DNA of 64,000 bases from Dicaeum eximium (taxonomy: Eukaryota; Chordata; Aves; Passeriformes; Dicaeidae), in the NCBI GenBank assembly GCA_013396995.1, contig VWZP01010453.1:1-64000 (forward strand), given 5' to 3'. Below, piece after piece: positions 38,397 through 50,717 of this stretch. A model generated the notes under the pieces. It searched no databases, was not told where the DNA came from, and was given only the letters and a program-made list of their open reading frames with translations. The position numbers and the translations under genes were made by a program. Numbering within the stretch: position 1 is the stretch's first letter; each line of letters starts with the position of its first letter.

Positions 38397-41300
38397 CTAT
38401 AAAGAAAACACACAACACTAAAAAAAACCCAACCCAAAACATTAAAATGGGATATGCAAGAAGTTGTTGTGCATAAGATAGATTGTTGTGCCTAAGATCA
38501 GAGTTTTTTTTAACAGATGGATAAACTGACAGATACTTGCAAATTTCCATGTTCACATTTAAAACAAGAACTCGCTTTTCTGAAAGAGTAAAGAGCTTGG
38601 AGACTTTTCAGGATTGTGGAATAACTTATTTCTATTTAAGAGCTTAAAAAATTATTTCATTTCTTTAAAAAAAACACCTAAAAGAGTTGAGGATTTACTG
38701 GGATTTTTAGGTTATTTAAGTGCACTTACATATACAATCACTGCAACAACTAATCAAAAGTGTAGAGACTTAGCATCTGAACTTGAATTAATTCAATTAC
38801 AGAACTTAAATGGATGCCTAAATACCTTTTGTATTTAATCCAGTATGTTTTATTTGGAGTGATTTTTCTACATGCTGAGGTAAAAGCTTCTCTTTAATAT
38901 CCTGCTTTTATAGAAACCATTTGTTAATCACTTGATGCAATAGCAATGAACATCATTGAAGACTACGCTGAAGCTTACTGACATAAGTTTTGAAAAAGAG
39001 TAGAGAAATGAGAACACCTTTTATCTGTTCAGTCTGATCTAATGTCAGTAATATGGAGGTGGGCAAACCAATTTTTTATATTAGAACATAATTTTAAGAT
39101 AAGAACACCTAAGATGGCACTAAACTCCTTCAGTTAGATAAGAGACGCACTAAATATTGTAATATGTTCACAGTACAGAGGTACAAGCTGTTATTCTTTA
39201 ACAGGCTACTCTTCCCCTATTATTTGGCCCGAATCACACCCTTGTCTGGCTTTTAAAACTGTGAACTACTCAGTTTTCAAAGGCCTTTCTTTTAATCCTT
39301 TTTTCTTGAACTAATGAAAACATAGTTGGTGACATATTTCTATTCTATACAGCTGTACAGGAGCTATTTACAGCATGTATTTGTCATAGAGTTTTGCTAA
39401 TTGAAACATAACGTGCAGATTATGCACATCAAAAAGCACCTTTCCAGTGACTAAATTAATCCACGCTATTCAGAGTACAAGCATGATACTAGTGGTTCCT
39501 TTAAGAAGCCTGGCTTTCTAGAGCAGTTAAACATCAAACATCCCTATTTTGACACCAAGTGTTTTCGTAATAAACAAAGTACATCACTCAAATTTTACAT
39601 CTTCTGCCTGTTATGGAAACTTTCTGTAAAGTCTTTGGTGACGCCTCGTGGAAAACTTTAAAAGTTCCTTTTTTTTCCCAAGTAGTTCTGCAAATATTAT
39701 CAAGTATTTGCTTTTCTTTCTCATTTTAAGATGCATTCTCTAAGACAAAGGATGATGTATCTCTGCAATGAGTATTTCTCATCACAGGTAATAACTAAGG
39801 TATGGTAATTATTTGTTCATCATATATATTCTGAGTTATGATGTACACTATTATTTAATTCCTTTTATTATTTCAGGCAAGGAAGAGGGCTTTAATGGCA
39901 GTATTTTCCATTTTGGTCATTGTAGTTGAGAATGTCTTTGTTAGTCTTAAAATAATGTATCAAACCAGGAGCACCCCTAGAGGAACAGAAGGATTTTTTC
40001 TTTTTCTTTCCCCCCCTTGTACCCCCACCATGTCCCTCCCCAGGTTATGAAATGAAATAATTTTATCACTCTACCATATATGTAACCCAGTAATACAATC
40101 TCTGTATGTGTGGGCTAAACATCAGATATGGCACAATTCCAGATTATGCTCGAGCCTTTTACTCTCTAGTGTGCACTGTTTTTATATCTTTCTGTTAATT
40201 ATATTTTCCTTAGATGACAGCTGACTGGTGAAAAGAAAGGCTGAACACCTGTGAGAGTAGGAGTGGGCTGTTTAAATGTGATTGGAAGGAACTTAAATCT
40301 GAATAAAATTATGTGTCTATGTTGGGTCAATTTACCACCCATGTACTTGTTACATGTAACTGAAAAAGAGAGACTGAAGGGCGCAAGGAAGACTATAAAA
40401 TTAAATATTGTAAAGATATCAATTAGGAAAGAATTTAAAACAACAGGATTTTTTTCTTTCTAAGCTGAAGAGGGGAATGTTCCAGGGAATCAAAATTCTA
40501 AATGTTGTCTATTTCTTTATTTCTAAGCATCCTTTACTGGATACTCTCAGTGAAATGTGGGTGGCACTGCAGTTTACAAATATGGTATGAATGTTCTTTA
40601 TTTTCTTCTGTGGATTTGTTCAGAAATGAGAATAGTGGGTTCCATGAAAGATCTTATGTCAAACCTAGACATAATAATATAAGATTTTCTAAATGTAAAT
40701 CAATGCACTGTATTGTGTTTTCTTCTACCCTCCCCTGAGCCCATTCCTGATCACTGAAACAAAGGAGGGAAAGAGAGCCGGAAGACATTGACAGTCACTT
40801 CATAATGAAGGAGAGTTTTACACCTAAAAACTTTTACTTTTGTAACATGTTACAATTACATTTGTAGTTCATCAAATATGCTCTAAAATTATACTGTTTA
40901 AAACCAGGATTTACTGTTTGAGATTTTGAGTACAGATAGAATTTTATGAGAATTTACAAGTAAATTTGTTTCTTCATACGTGAGTGTGGTGGTAGTGCAT
41001 GGTTTTGCAACTCAGAACAATGAGTTAATTTGAAAACGGAATCAAAAATTTTCACAGTTTCTTAGCAAAATTTGTAACAAATCTTTTAAATAATACAATA
41101 GTTCTTCAGACTATTTGTAAGAACAGTTCTTCTTTTGCTACTTAGCAAAATCCCATTGAATGAACACAGGCATTACCTATAGTCTGAATACTCATTTTAG
41201 GATTATATTTTTTTTCCTTTTCTAGTATTATATATAAATGAAAATTTAGTTTCAGTGACTTGAAATATGGCCACTATTCCTCCAGACTTGAAAGACTGAC

Positions 41301-44300
41301 TACTTTTTTCCTCAAAATGTGATCTAATTTAACTGTTGAATACAATATCAGTACTACTTTTGAGGAGATATGGCCACATGGATAATGTAGGCCACATTTC
41401 ATTTACTTTGAAATTCTTTCTGTTTATGCTCTTTCCTTCTTTCAGATATATTCCCCAATTCTACTTTTTTATGTAAGGGGAGAGAAGTCCAGTTAGTACA
41501 TCTTTTTTTTTTCTATACTTAAAGAACCAAAGCGAGTTTTGTATACCCCAAAATTTTAATTTAATTCCCATAGATGCTCATTAGCCCGGACCTAGAAGGC
41601 TAGAACATTTATCCTGTTAATTTCAAAGGTTACAGAATTTCAAGTTCTTTTTGTTCTTGTACAAATAGGTGAAAATGAGAAAACTCTACTCCAGTCAGTA
41701 GTTGAAAGATATCTGATTAGATTTTACAGAGCAACAAAATTAGCAGTGCCAGTCTGTGAGTGTAATTCAAATTTCCTTTGACAAAAGCATCAAGGCCAGC
41801 TGAGTAGAATAGCAGTGATAGGAATACAGTTATCATTCATATTATCCATTTGTTATTCTTACCTGTAATCTGCCACAGATTGCTCTTAGCAGGAACTTGA
41901 CAAAAAAGAGTGAAGGCATAGCAAAAGTAAAACCCTATAATATTTTGGGAGAAAAGTTCACCTGACTAATTGGTTTCTTAATTCAGGTAGGTAACTTTTT
42001 AGGTATTGTGGTGAAAGACACAAGTGTTTTCTTATGAGTTTTCAGAATACACAAAACATTAGGTCTTTTATCTGGAGGAATAGTGGCCATATTCCCTTCC
42101 TTAGAATCATGCATTTCTTCAATTTGACTGTAATTCTGATTAGGTTTCACCCCTTCAGATCTGTGTTTAGAGCTACAGTAGAGCAACGTGCCAGAATCAA
42201 TAAGGATACCTGATGTCATTCCCATTTTTGATCACAGGTATACTCTTTAGGTCTTTGGCATACTGAGAATTTAGTAAATTTGAATAAATGCTACTTGGAG
42301 GTCTTGTAGGATGAAATTTTCATTTGTCATTAACTTTTAACATGTCTTTCCAACACTGTTATCATCCATGATGTTGATGATGCTTCTCATTTTCAAGTCA
42401 AAAGTATTAATTAAAGTTACATTACACTTAGTAAAAAGGCTTAATATCATAACATGTTATTTCATTAATAATCTCTTAATTACATCCCAAACAGCCTCAG
42501 ATTGATTAATTTCTTTTTTTACTGTTTATCTACAAATTAATCTTACAACTTGAATTAGTACATTTATTCCTAAAAAGATTTTGATGAAACCTTCCAGTAA
42601 GATAAAACATTATGACCTGTGAATTTCTTTTTGTAATTTGACAAAATCGAAGGTCTAATTAATTGCTGATTTTACGTGTTTTTTATCATAGCTTTGGCTT
42701 TGGCTACATCTATCTGGTTTAAACTTGCTTTGCATTAGGCTAGAAATTTCAGGTGATCTAGCTAATATTGATAGCTGTATTGAGTAAGGAGCTTTCCTGG
42801 GTAAAAGGGTTGGTTGAATTAAAGACAAAGGAATGTGCTTCAACAATGACAAAGCTGGTTAAAACACGGACATCTGAGTAACACTTAATAGACACTTTCA
42901 AGTGTAGTCTTCATCAGTGAACTGGGGGAAAATCATGGTCTCTCTAAATTATAAATATGCATAGCACATGCCCACATAACATACTCATGAATATTTTTTC
43001 ATTTCTAGTATAGTGCCCATATAAAATAGGGAAAAAGACCCAAGCAGACTATAGAATAGGAAAAGGAGCTGGAAATAATGCACAGAATTTTGAAAATCCA
43101 AAACTAATAAACCAAGCCAATATGTTTGTGCATGCTTAGGTATGTTTTAAAATGAGACTCATCTTTAGCACTATCTTAGCATATTCAGGTTCCAAATGAG
43201 TGAGAATGCAGTAATGCAAGTTTGTTTTCATTGTCAGTTTTGCCTTCCTCGTCCTGTTGTTTGTTCATTGTATATACAAACAAGGGAAAGCTCTGAGCTT
43301 AGAAAATAAGATTTTTGAAGTCTGGCAGAAGCAGTACCATCCAAATCAGTTATGAGATTTTTTATTGCCGTACTTATTAAATTTTTTCAGCAGGTTCTCC
43401 ATGCTCAGCAACAGCCAGCTCTTCACTTCCATAAAACAACATCTAAGCCCCATAAAGGATCCATTATCTATAGAATCCTAAAGACATTCCTTACACAGAA
43501 GAAGCACACAGAGGAAGCACTTTCATCAGGCACCATCTGATAAGAACACCACAGAAACATCATCTGCTCCTCTGGTGGGGGTGGTTAGCATCTTTAGCCT
43601 AGTCATGTAGAACTGTGATAATTGAGGTGTCTCAGCTTGGTCACAGTCGGTGTCATTCTCATGCAGTTTGTTAGCCAGTGGGACTAATACAGCTGTATTG
43701 CACTAAAAGTCAAATTGTACCAGAATACACAGAAGTATCGCTCAGGAAAAGGTTTTGATGCTTTCCTCATCTAGTCAATTCTACTTGCTTGCTAACAATT
43801 TTTGCCAGAGATTTTTTTCACCTTTTTTCTAACCTTTATCTGCTTTTGCTTGTTAAGATTTTTTTTTTTTTACCAAGATCTGTTTCTTGAAGTAAAAAGT
43901 TTTCATGGAAAATACAAGTTATGGTAAAAGTTTCTAGGCTTTAGGGTGAAATTACTAATTATAAAAGACCACTACAAAGAATAGATCAGGGGCTTAGTGG
44001 TTCAGTTAATCATCTCAGGAGTGAGCAAAATTTTAATGTCTAAACTAAGTTATTTAAAGCAAGAGTGACGTTTGGTCTTCCTAAAGTCAAGCAAGTATTC
44101 TCATGCCTAAGTGTCTTTGAAGGAATTATCTGCTTAGTGATAAATTTCAGGTTTTTGCTGGTGGAAAATGAAAATAAATTTCAACATTTTGACATTTTAT
44201 ATGTGAACCTAAATTCTTTTTTACCTGATGGTGTTTATATTTCTGATGAAATTTACTTATTTGCTTCCCACAACCCCAACTTACTGAGATCTGCATTCTG

Positions 44301-46344
44301 ATGGCTCAAAAACTTTGGTGTTTATTTTTACCTTAAAATAAATCAAATAGTGTTGTTTTGTGTTTGAAATCTAGTGCAGCTCACAGCTTTTTCTGATGTA
44401 AATTTTCACAGATACTCCTTTTCTATGAATCCTGATAAAAAGTGATATTCACAACATTGTCCTTGTACAATTGACATAAGCAGATGAAATATCAGATTCT
44501 GTTGAAACCTATCTAAGGCATAACTCCTGCTGTTTGGTTGACAGCTGTGCTTCATCTTCCGGTTCCCAAATAAAGGCAAATTGTACAAATGGGATGAGCA
44601 GCAGGCAAAGAGGGTTTATTTCCTTAAACAAACGAATTAATATTTCAAATGACCAAAAGTATCCCCAACAGTCACTGGCTGCTACTTCATAGCACTCCCA
44701 TGGTTTCTGTGCTGTATCTGCCACCTTCTTGTACCATGGGTATCTCAGAGGAATTCAAATGATGCTTGAAGCTTCTGTTTAGGCAGCTGGCTCAGGTTCT
44801 GTAAACGTCTCTTTTTTGACCAAGCTTACCATAGAAATATAAGCCTGAAACAGAATTCTTTTGTACCACAGGCAGTTAGATCATATGAATTTTTCAGGTG
44901 CCCCTTATCCGTGCAATTTCATTCTAATAATAGATTCATAGTAAATGTTACTATGTTCATGTAAATGTTCATTCATAGTAAATGTTACTATGATATAAAT
45001 TTATTGTAAGTAGATGATGTCTATTACATATTTTGATTATTTAACTTTTTAAAATTAATATTAATAATTCTACTGGTAATTATTCACCTATAACCATATG
45101 CTTTAAAACTACCATTGATATCTACATGTAGGCATAGAAAGTTGGCAATTTAAATCAAAACCATTAGATTGTATTTGAAAGTTGTGTAAACTGCCGTGAT
45201 ATCATATTTAAGTAACAGTAGCAATTTTCATGGTATCTGAGCACTCAGAAAGGCTGTCAATCTTCAATTTAATTCCCAATGCCAAAAAGAAAGTGCAATT
45301 TATAGTTGCTGAAACATAAAGCATCTGCTGTGTTCTGTATTCTTTTTCTGTATTCTTTTTTGCTAATAATTATTTTTTTACATCAGGTGCAAAAGCAGAG
45401 GTTTTAAAACATTGTTCTTACTAAGCTTTGAGGTGAAATGTCTCATTTCAGAAAACTATATTAATGTTTTTAGGGGTTTTTTGCTTTACCTTTCTCTTCT
45501 TTTACAAAGAGAGTTGCACAGAATTTCTTTTGGAACTGTCTTATAAGTCTCAAAATATGAGTTTCCTGTGTTGCCTGGGAAACAGCTTTAGGTAAACTGA
45601 AAGAAAATGCATTTAGTTTGGTATAAAAATGTTGACTTAGAGAACTATACTTCTATAAGTTTAGGGTTTTAAGTGTGTTGGCAGCCACTATGCTTGTGCA
45701 ACTGATAAGATTTCTACAAACATGGTCATCTTTATATTATGAAGCTTTCTGGTGGGCGCTTTGCCAGAAAAGCATGAAATAACATTATGGACTCACTGGA
45801 CAGTTGCCATGGAATTTTCCACCAGGCAGTTTATGAACTGATTATGGATCCTTCATAAGCTACAGAGAAGTTCAAAGTGATCAATAATTACAGTAAAATC
45901 GGGATAAGAATTGCAAGTATCTGTTTTTAAAAAACATATCAAGTTCAAATGAGTCACGGACTTATCAGTTAACCCAGCTCCAGACTGAGCACTGTGAAAC
46001 TCATAGGTGCCATAAGAATTTCTTTGGAATCCATCTTAGGTGTTTCTCTCAGGACACACTTTACTTGCCTGATTGTTAGCATCTTGTGTCTCTTAAAATG
46101 CTTTAAAGCATACTTTCTCTAAGCCCCTGAACATCTTTCTTCCTGTTTACACTTCCTTATTACCCTTGTCCATTTTAAATAACATCAGAGAAGGAGATTT
46201 AGGTAACTGAATAGACCTCAAAGTCAAAACATTAAAAGGACTTTGGAGCCATTAAGCTTCATCTCAGAGAGATGTTAAATTCATTTGTGGGCATGCGAGA
46301 GTCATTTTGGGTCACCCATGAACATCACCTTTCCTGTAGCTGCA
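38397..46344. other. Unique AT-rich non-coding DNA
   Basis: About 8 kb without a recognised gene, RNA or retroposon. Open frames are at most about 80 codons and lack domains. T tracts occur near 41,502 and 43,860. A patch at 43.56-43.75 kb is less repetitive and more balanced but unassigned. Confidence 0.6.
44934..44992. repeat. 37-bp-spaced direct repeat with palindromic core
   Basis: The 22-bp string starting ATTCATAGTAAATG occurs identically at 44,934-44,955 and 44,971-44,992. Each copy contains the palindrome CATAGTAA-ATG-TTACTATG. The intervening stretch repeats GTAAATGTTC, so this is a local tandem duplication. Confidence 0.85.
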
Positions 46345-46542
46345 TCATAGAGTCACAGAAAGTCTTGGGTTGGAATCCATACTAAAGATCATCTAGTTCC
46401 AAGTCCCCTGTCATGGGCAGGGATACCTTCCACTAACTAGACCAGGTTGCTCAGAGTCCCTCCTATCTGACCTTACATATTTCCAGGGATGACACACCCA
46501 CAACCTCTCCAGGCAATCTGTTCCAATGTCTCCCTTCTTGTC
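46345..46542 (-). mobile_element. CR1 LINE 3'-end fragment, antisense
   Basis: Read on the plus strand, it begins with a TCATAGAGTCACAGAAAG-like terminus and GGGTTGGAA, then AAAGATCATCTAGTTCCAA, GGGCAGGGATACCTTCCACTA, ACCAGGTTGCTCAGAG and CTGTTCCAATG. This is the reverse complement of the CR1 3' UTR. Only about 200 bp remain, with small indels, and it is non-coding. Confidence 0.92.
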
Positions 46543-49114
46543 AATAGCTTCTGTGGATTTCTAGGATATCATAATGGCCTTGAACCTTCAGTCTTTCGAA
46601 GAAAAGGTTTTCATATCTGATTTCAGTAGGGGATTATGGCTGGTGAAATTTGGCCAATTCTACTTATCCAGTGGCAACGTAGGCATGGGTATGATTTCAG
46701 ATACACCATAGTCCCCACTCTTCCCTGCTGGGTGCATTATGATGTGAGAATGTCTGAAGGCACTGTTGAATGGAAGTGTGTGGGTAGGGGAAAGGTTGTC
46801 TGGACTCTGATGTATGTCCATGCTGCGCTAATGGGTCTGAAGGCTTTCTAAAGTGAAACTGGTTCATGACCACCTTGCTTTGAGCATATGTCAACAGAAT
46901 CTGAAACTTTTTATATATATATGTATGTACCTATACCCTCTTCATTTTTATAAAGATAAGAGGGGAAAAAAAAAGAATTTTGAAAAAAGTGTAAAGAGAT
47001 AATGAGAAGAGATAATGATAAAGTGAAAAAGAGATAGTGAGAAGCCTTCGTTGGTTAGAGAATGAGTTCATAAAAGCCCTTCAAGACATTTGTTTGCATT
47101 GCTGTTGACACCCTTGAAACATTTGGGATGACATATATAATTCCTATATGAAAAATTATTAGTTTTACTTAGTATTGTTAATGTGTGCATCACATAAAAT
47201 GATTTCTCTCACCTATTTCAGGATGCATGCATGATACCATAAAGTAAAAATTTCTTTTCAAGTAAATATCAAAATACTATAAAAGTATTTAAATGTAGTG
47301 CTTGCTGTTCAGAAACTTACCTGTGACAAAATATAGGACTATTTTTTCAAAATTTTTAAAAATATATATTCACTCATTAGTTTCATTGTGCTCATTTTTT
47401 ACTATCCTTGCAATGCCATCTGTGTGGGACTAAGTGTAGTATCTGTTGATGTGTGAGGGAGGATGTAGAGCAGAGAAATACAAAAACTCTTGAAACACTA
47501 CACTATTGCAAGAAGTAGCAAAATACCACATTTTCTGATGACCAAACTGGCTGCTGGTTAACATCTTGCTACTCACCAGACTTGCATAAATCTTTTTAAA
47601 TGCTCTCACTAATGATTTATTGCATTCTGGCTGTTCAGTGTATTGAAATCATATATAGTAAAATCCAAAATTAGTTGTCTTACATGATATTAATTATGCC
47701 CATAAAATTTCTAATGGGAGATTCAACCCTGATTAAGTATTTTCTGCACTATTAGCTATAATATATCTAATATAAAGCTGAATTTAAGTATTATTTATAT
47801 GTACACAATTATGAGCCGGAGTTGCCAACCCCTTTAAAATTTTGTTAATTTTTTTATTGGTCAGTAAATTAGCATCATGCACTTTATGGTGAATGTGAAA
47901 GATATTCAGAAATTCAGTGAACTCACTTTTATTGTAGTTGCCAAAATGTTGTCTTGATATACCCACACTGTTCTAGAATATTTGTCACACAGCTTTGTGA
48001 GGAAACAGGCCACAAACAAGTTTGTTTAAAAGTGAGAAAATAAATTTCCATTCCATTACCAAGAAGAGACTGAATCTTTCATCAGTATTTTATTGGACCA
48101 ACTAACGTACAAATAGTAACAATATTGTTAGAGGAGGAAACCAGGAATAATCTCTGGTTATACAGAAGTTGTACTGTAATGCAAGTACAATGCCCAAAAT
48201 TTAGTGCTCTGGAAAAGTAATAACAGACAGATAATTTTCTATAGGAAGTTGTAGTCTAGATTGCTCCATAGCCCTCTTTTAGGCAAAACCAGGCCAAGTT
48301 AAGTGCTTATTTTGTGATAAAGAACAAAGTATATGATGGGCTTACTAATATATATTAATGTCTAAGAATTCAGACATTAAAATAAAACTGAAAACGTAAT
48401 AAAAAATGTTTATGATTGTCCCAGACTTTCCTTCTAAATAGAAGCATATTTTTCTAGATTTTTGAGATCTGATTCACATTTGGAAATATCTATAAATATG
48501 TTTTAATAGACTAAATAAGGCGATTTCATACATACATGTTTGTTGCCTAACATTAGGTGAGATCAATTGAAAACAACAGAAAACAAAAGAAAAATTGGAG
48601 GTATGAATAATCAGCTGTAGACACTGCATCTGTACAGCTAGAGCAAGCGTAATATCTATCTGTATGGGATATGAGAGCTGTCTTTTGCCTTGGTTTGCAG
48701 TAATTTGCTTTGCCTTTTGCTTAGATCAAGTAAGTTTGACAGCTCAGAATGTTTCTGTCTTTGTAAAGCATAATATATACTACAGTTTTCTATAAAAGAT
48801 TGCTATAACAATGATAGAGCTATATTTTCTATTACTAGTAGTATTTACCAAGGGGGAAAATAATTCTCTTTTCCTTAGACTATCCAAATGATAGGTTTTT
48901 GTATAAAACATAACAAGATAAGAGTATAGGTAAATATAATGGTTTATTAATGAACAATTCAGATATTTTCAGTTTTACTGAGAATGATTCAAAGACATTA
49001 ATACATTCATTTTCATTGTCTAGTCCTAGTGTGCAAGGAGGCTCAGCAATCTTAGGGAATTAAGTAGTTTATCTTTAGTATAGCACTAGACCTTCAGGAA
49101 GAACTATTGTCCTT
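46543..49114. other. Unique AT-rich non-coding DNA
   Basis: No gene or retroposon recognised. Includes an imperfect GAGATAATGAGAA-type short repeat at about 46,996-47,044 and a short TATATA run near 46,912. The overlapping open frames at 46.64-46.89 kb on both strands carry no known domain. Confidence 0.6.
46996..47044. repeat. Imperfect GAGATAATGA-type short tandem repeat
   Basis: Three imperfect copies of a unit resembling GAGATAATGAGAA, separated by an AAGTGAAAAA-like spacer. Local purine-rich repeat. Confidence 0.65.
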
Positions 49115-49400
49115 GGGTGTCCCTCCAGTCTAGAGAGCGCGTGGCTGCGAATGCAGATGAACAGTCTGAGCGTGTACGAGGGCACAAAGACTTGTTACAA
49201 AGAGCGACATGTAAAGAAATTGGTGTCAGAAACACAACAGTCCTTGAGGACTGTGGAGACACCATAACAGGAATAGTATTGTGCTTAACGTTATTTGTTT
49301 CCTGTGCCTTGGGCAGATTAATTTTGGTGCTGATCTATTCAGTGAGAGAGACAATATGATTCTCTCAAGTCCTTTCACTTGCACTGGAAGATTTAGCGAC
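49115..49400. promoter_or_regulatory. CpG cluster, candidate conserved element
   Basis: Six CpGs fall within about 70 bp (49,138-49,206), including AGAGCGCGTGG, and two more within the next 190 bp. The surrounding kilobases are CpG-poor. An 80-codon plus-strand frame (49,117-49,359) covers the block, but its translation, with a hydrophobic C-terminal stretch, matches nothing I know and has no evident splice context. A conserved regulatory element or a remnant of an older insertion are both possible. Confidence 0.25.
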
Positions 49401-50276
49401 TAGGTAGAAACTTTTTCTCTATTGAAATTACTGCATATTGGTAATACACACAGCAATAATAATATTTCAAATAAAGTTAAAATTAATAAGCTGCATGATT
49501 TCACAGCAGAGCACTTTTAACTTTTGCTATTCATATTTTTCTTCTTTTCAGCTATCTAGACTTTTTAAACTATGATTTGGAAGTAGTCTATATCATAATT
49601 TCATTATTTTGGCCTGAGAATCTAGTCAAAAGTTCAAGTTTCAGTGCTTTGTTTCCAATAGAAGAAATTAATTCATTTGAATCACGAGTTTCTGATGCAA
49701 TTATTGTTGTTTCTAAAAGAGATACAAAGGGGCTTTCCTTTTTAATCATGATTCCAGGATGGCNCTCACTGCTGTTCTCATTCCATTTAGATCATATTCT
49801 TGAGATTTCATGCACCTTTCTTGAGAATGGATTTTTTGCCTAATAAGGATATTTGAGTTTCAGAAAACATTTTTTCTGGAGTACTTAATTAAGAACATTG
49901 ATTACAGCCACTGGCTTCAATGGTATTTTCTTTATCACAAAGAAAGCTTTCTCTACATTTCCATGGCTGAGTTACCAGCTACAGCTGGGCTTACTAGTAT
50001 GTAACTGGGACAAGTAATCAAGGAGGCTGCATTAGGCAGGCTCAAATCATTAGCTCAATCATTATCAAACTTCTGGGAAGAAATGGCCTATTTCACTTAG
50101 CAGTTTTCCATAAAACAGCTTGGCACAGCTCCTGGTAGAGTGCCTTTCAGGTACTGTTAGTAGTACACACACGCAGATGTGGCTGCTCACTATAAGGTGT
50201 AAACAGAAGGCCCAAATTTCATTATGCAGTCTGGAGTCATGTGGTGAAAAATTATCTGGTTTTGTTTTATTAGAAC
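49401..50276. other. Unique non-coding DNA
   Basis: A pyrimidine tract ending in TTTTCAG at about 49,551 precedes a frame open from there to 49,843, but no donor site or recognisable peptide supports an exon. The single ambiguous base at 49,764 lies inside this frame. Confidence 0.5.
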
Positions 50277-50717
50277 TCAAAGGTGTAAATCTATAGTTAT
50301 TATAAATAGCTCATTTAGGACTGGAAGTGGCAGCTGGCATCTGTAAGATATAATGCTGTTCCTATCTTTTTCTTCATTGGTGTAGCCACAGAATGTGAGG
50401 CTTCCCCTCTTCCTATTCACTTTTGGCCTTTTCCAACCCACACACAGATGAATGTGATAAAAAGACCTGACAGTATTTAGACTTCTGCTAAGGCGTAGGA
50501 AGCCGACTAAAGTGGGATAGTCCAGTGAATATGTCTGAAATGCCTTCAGAACTGAATCTATACTCAGATTTAGCCCTTGAAGGATTGTGGAACAATCCAG
50601 TACTTTATATGCATTATCTTCTTCAGGGACTATAGTCCCTGTTACAGTCCTGTCTGCACTATGACACAGCTGATCAGTGACCACATATTTTGATGGATCT
50701 GGAGTGATCAATCTCAA
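50277..50717 (-). other. 146-codon open frame, longest in window, unrecognised
   Basis: A methionine-initiated frame with no internal stop, starting MRLITPDPSK. It has no signal peptide, membrane segment, repeat or motif that I recognise, and no nearby promoter, splice or polyadenylation context singles it out. In 64 kb of six-frame sequence, a frame of this length can occur by chance. I list it because it is the longest, not because I believe it is a gene. Confidence 0.1.

Noticed and set aside
49552..49843. Exon beginning after the TTTTCAG acceptor-like site
   Set aside because: The frame stays open for about 290 bp, but there is no convincing donor, the peptide is unfamiliar, and one codon contains the N.
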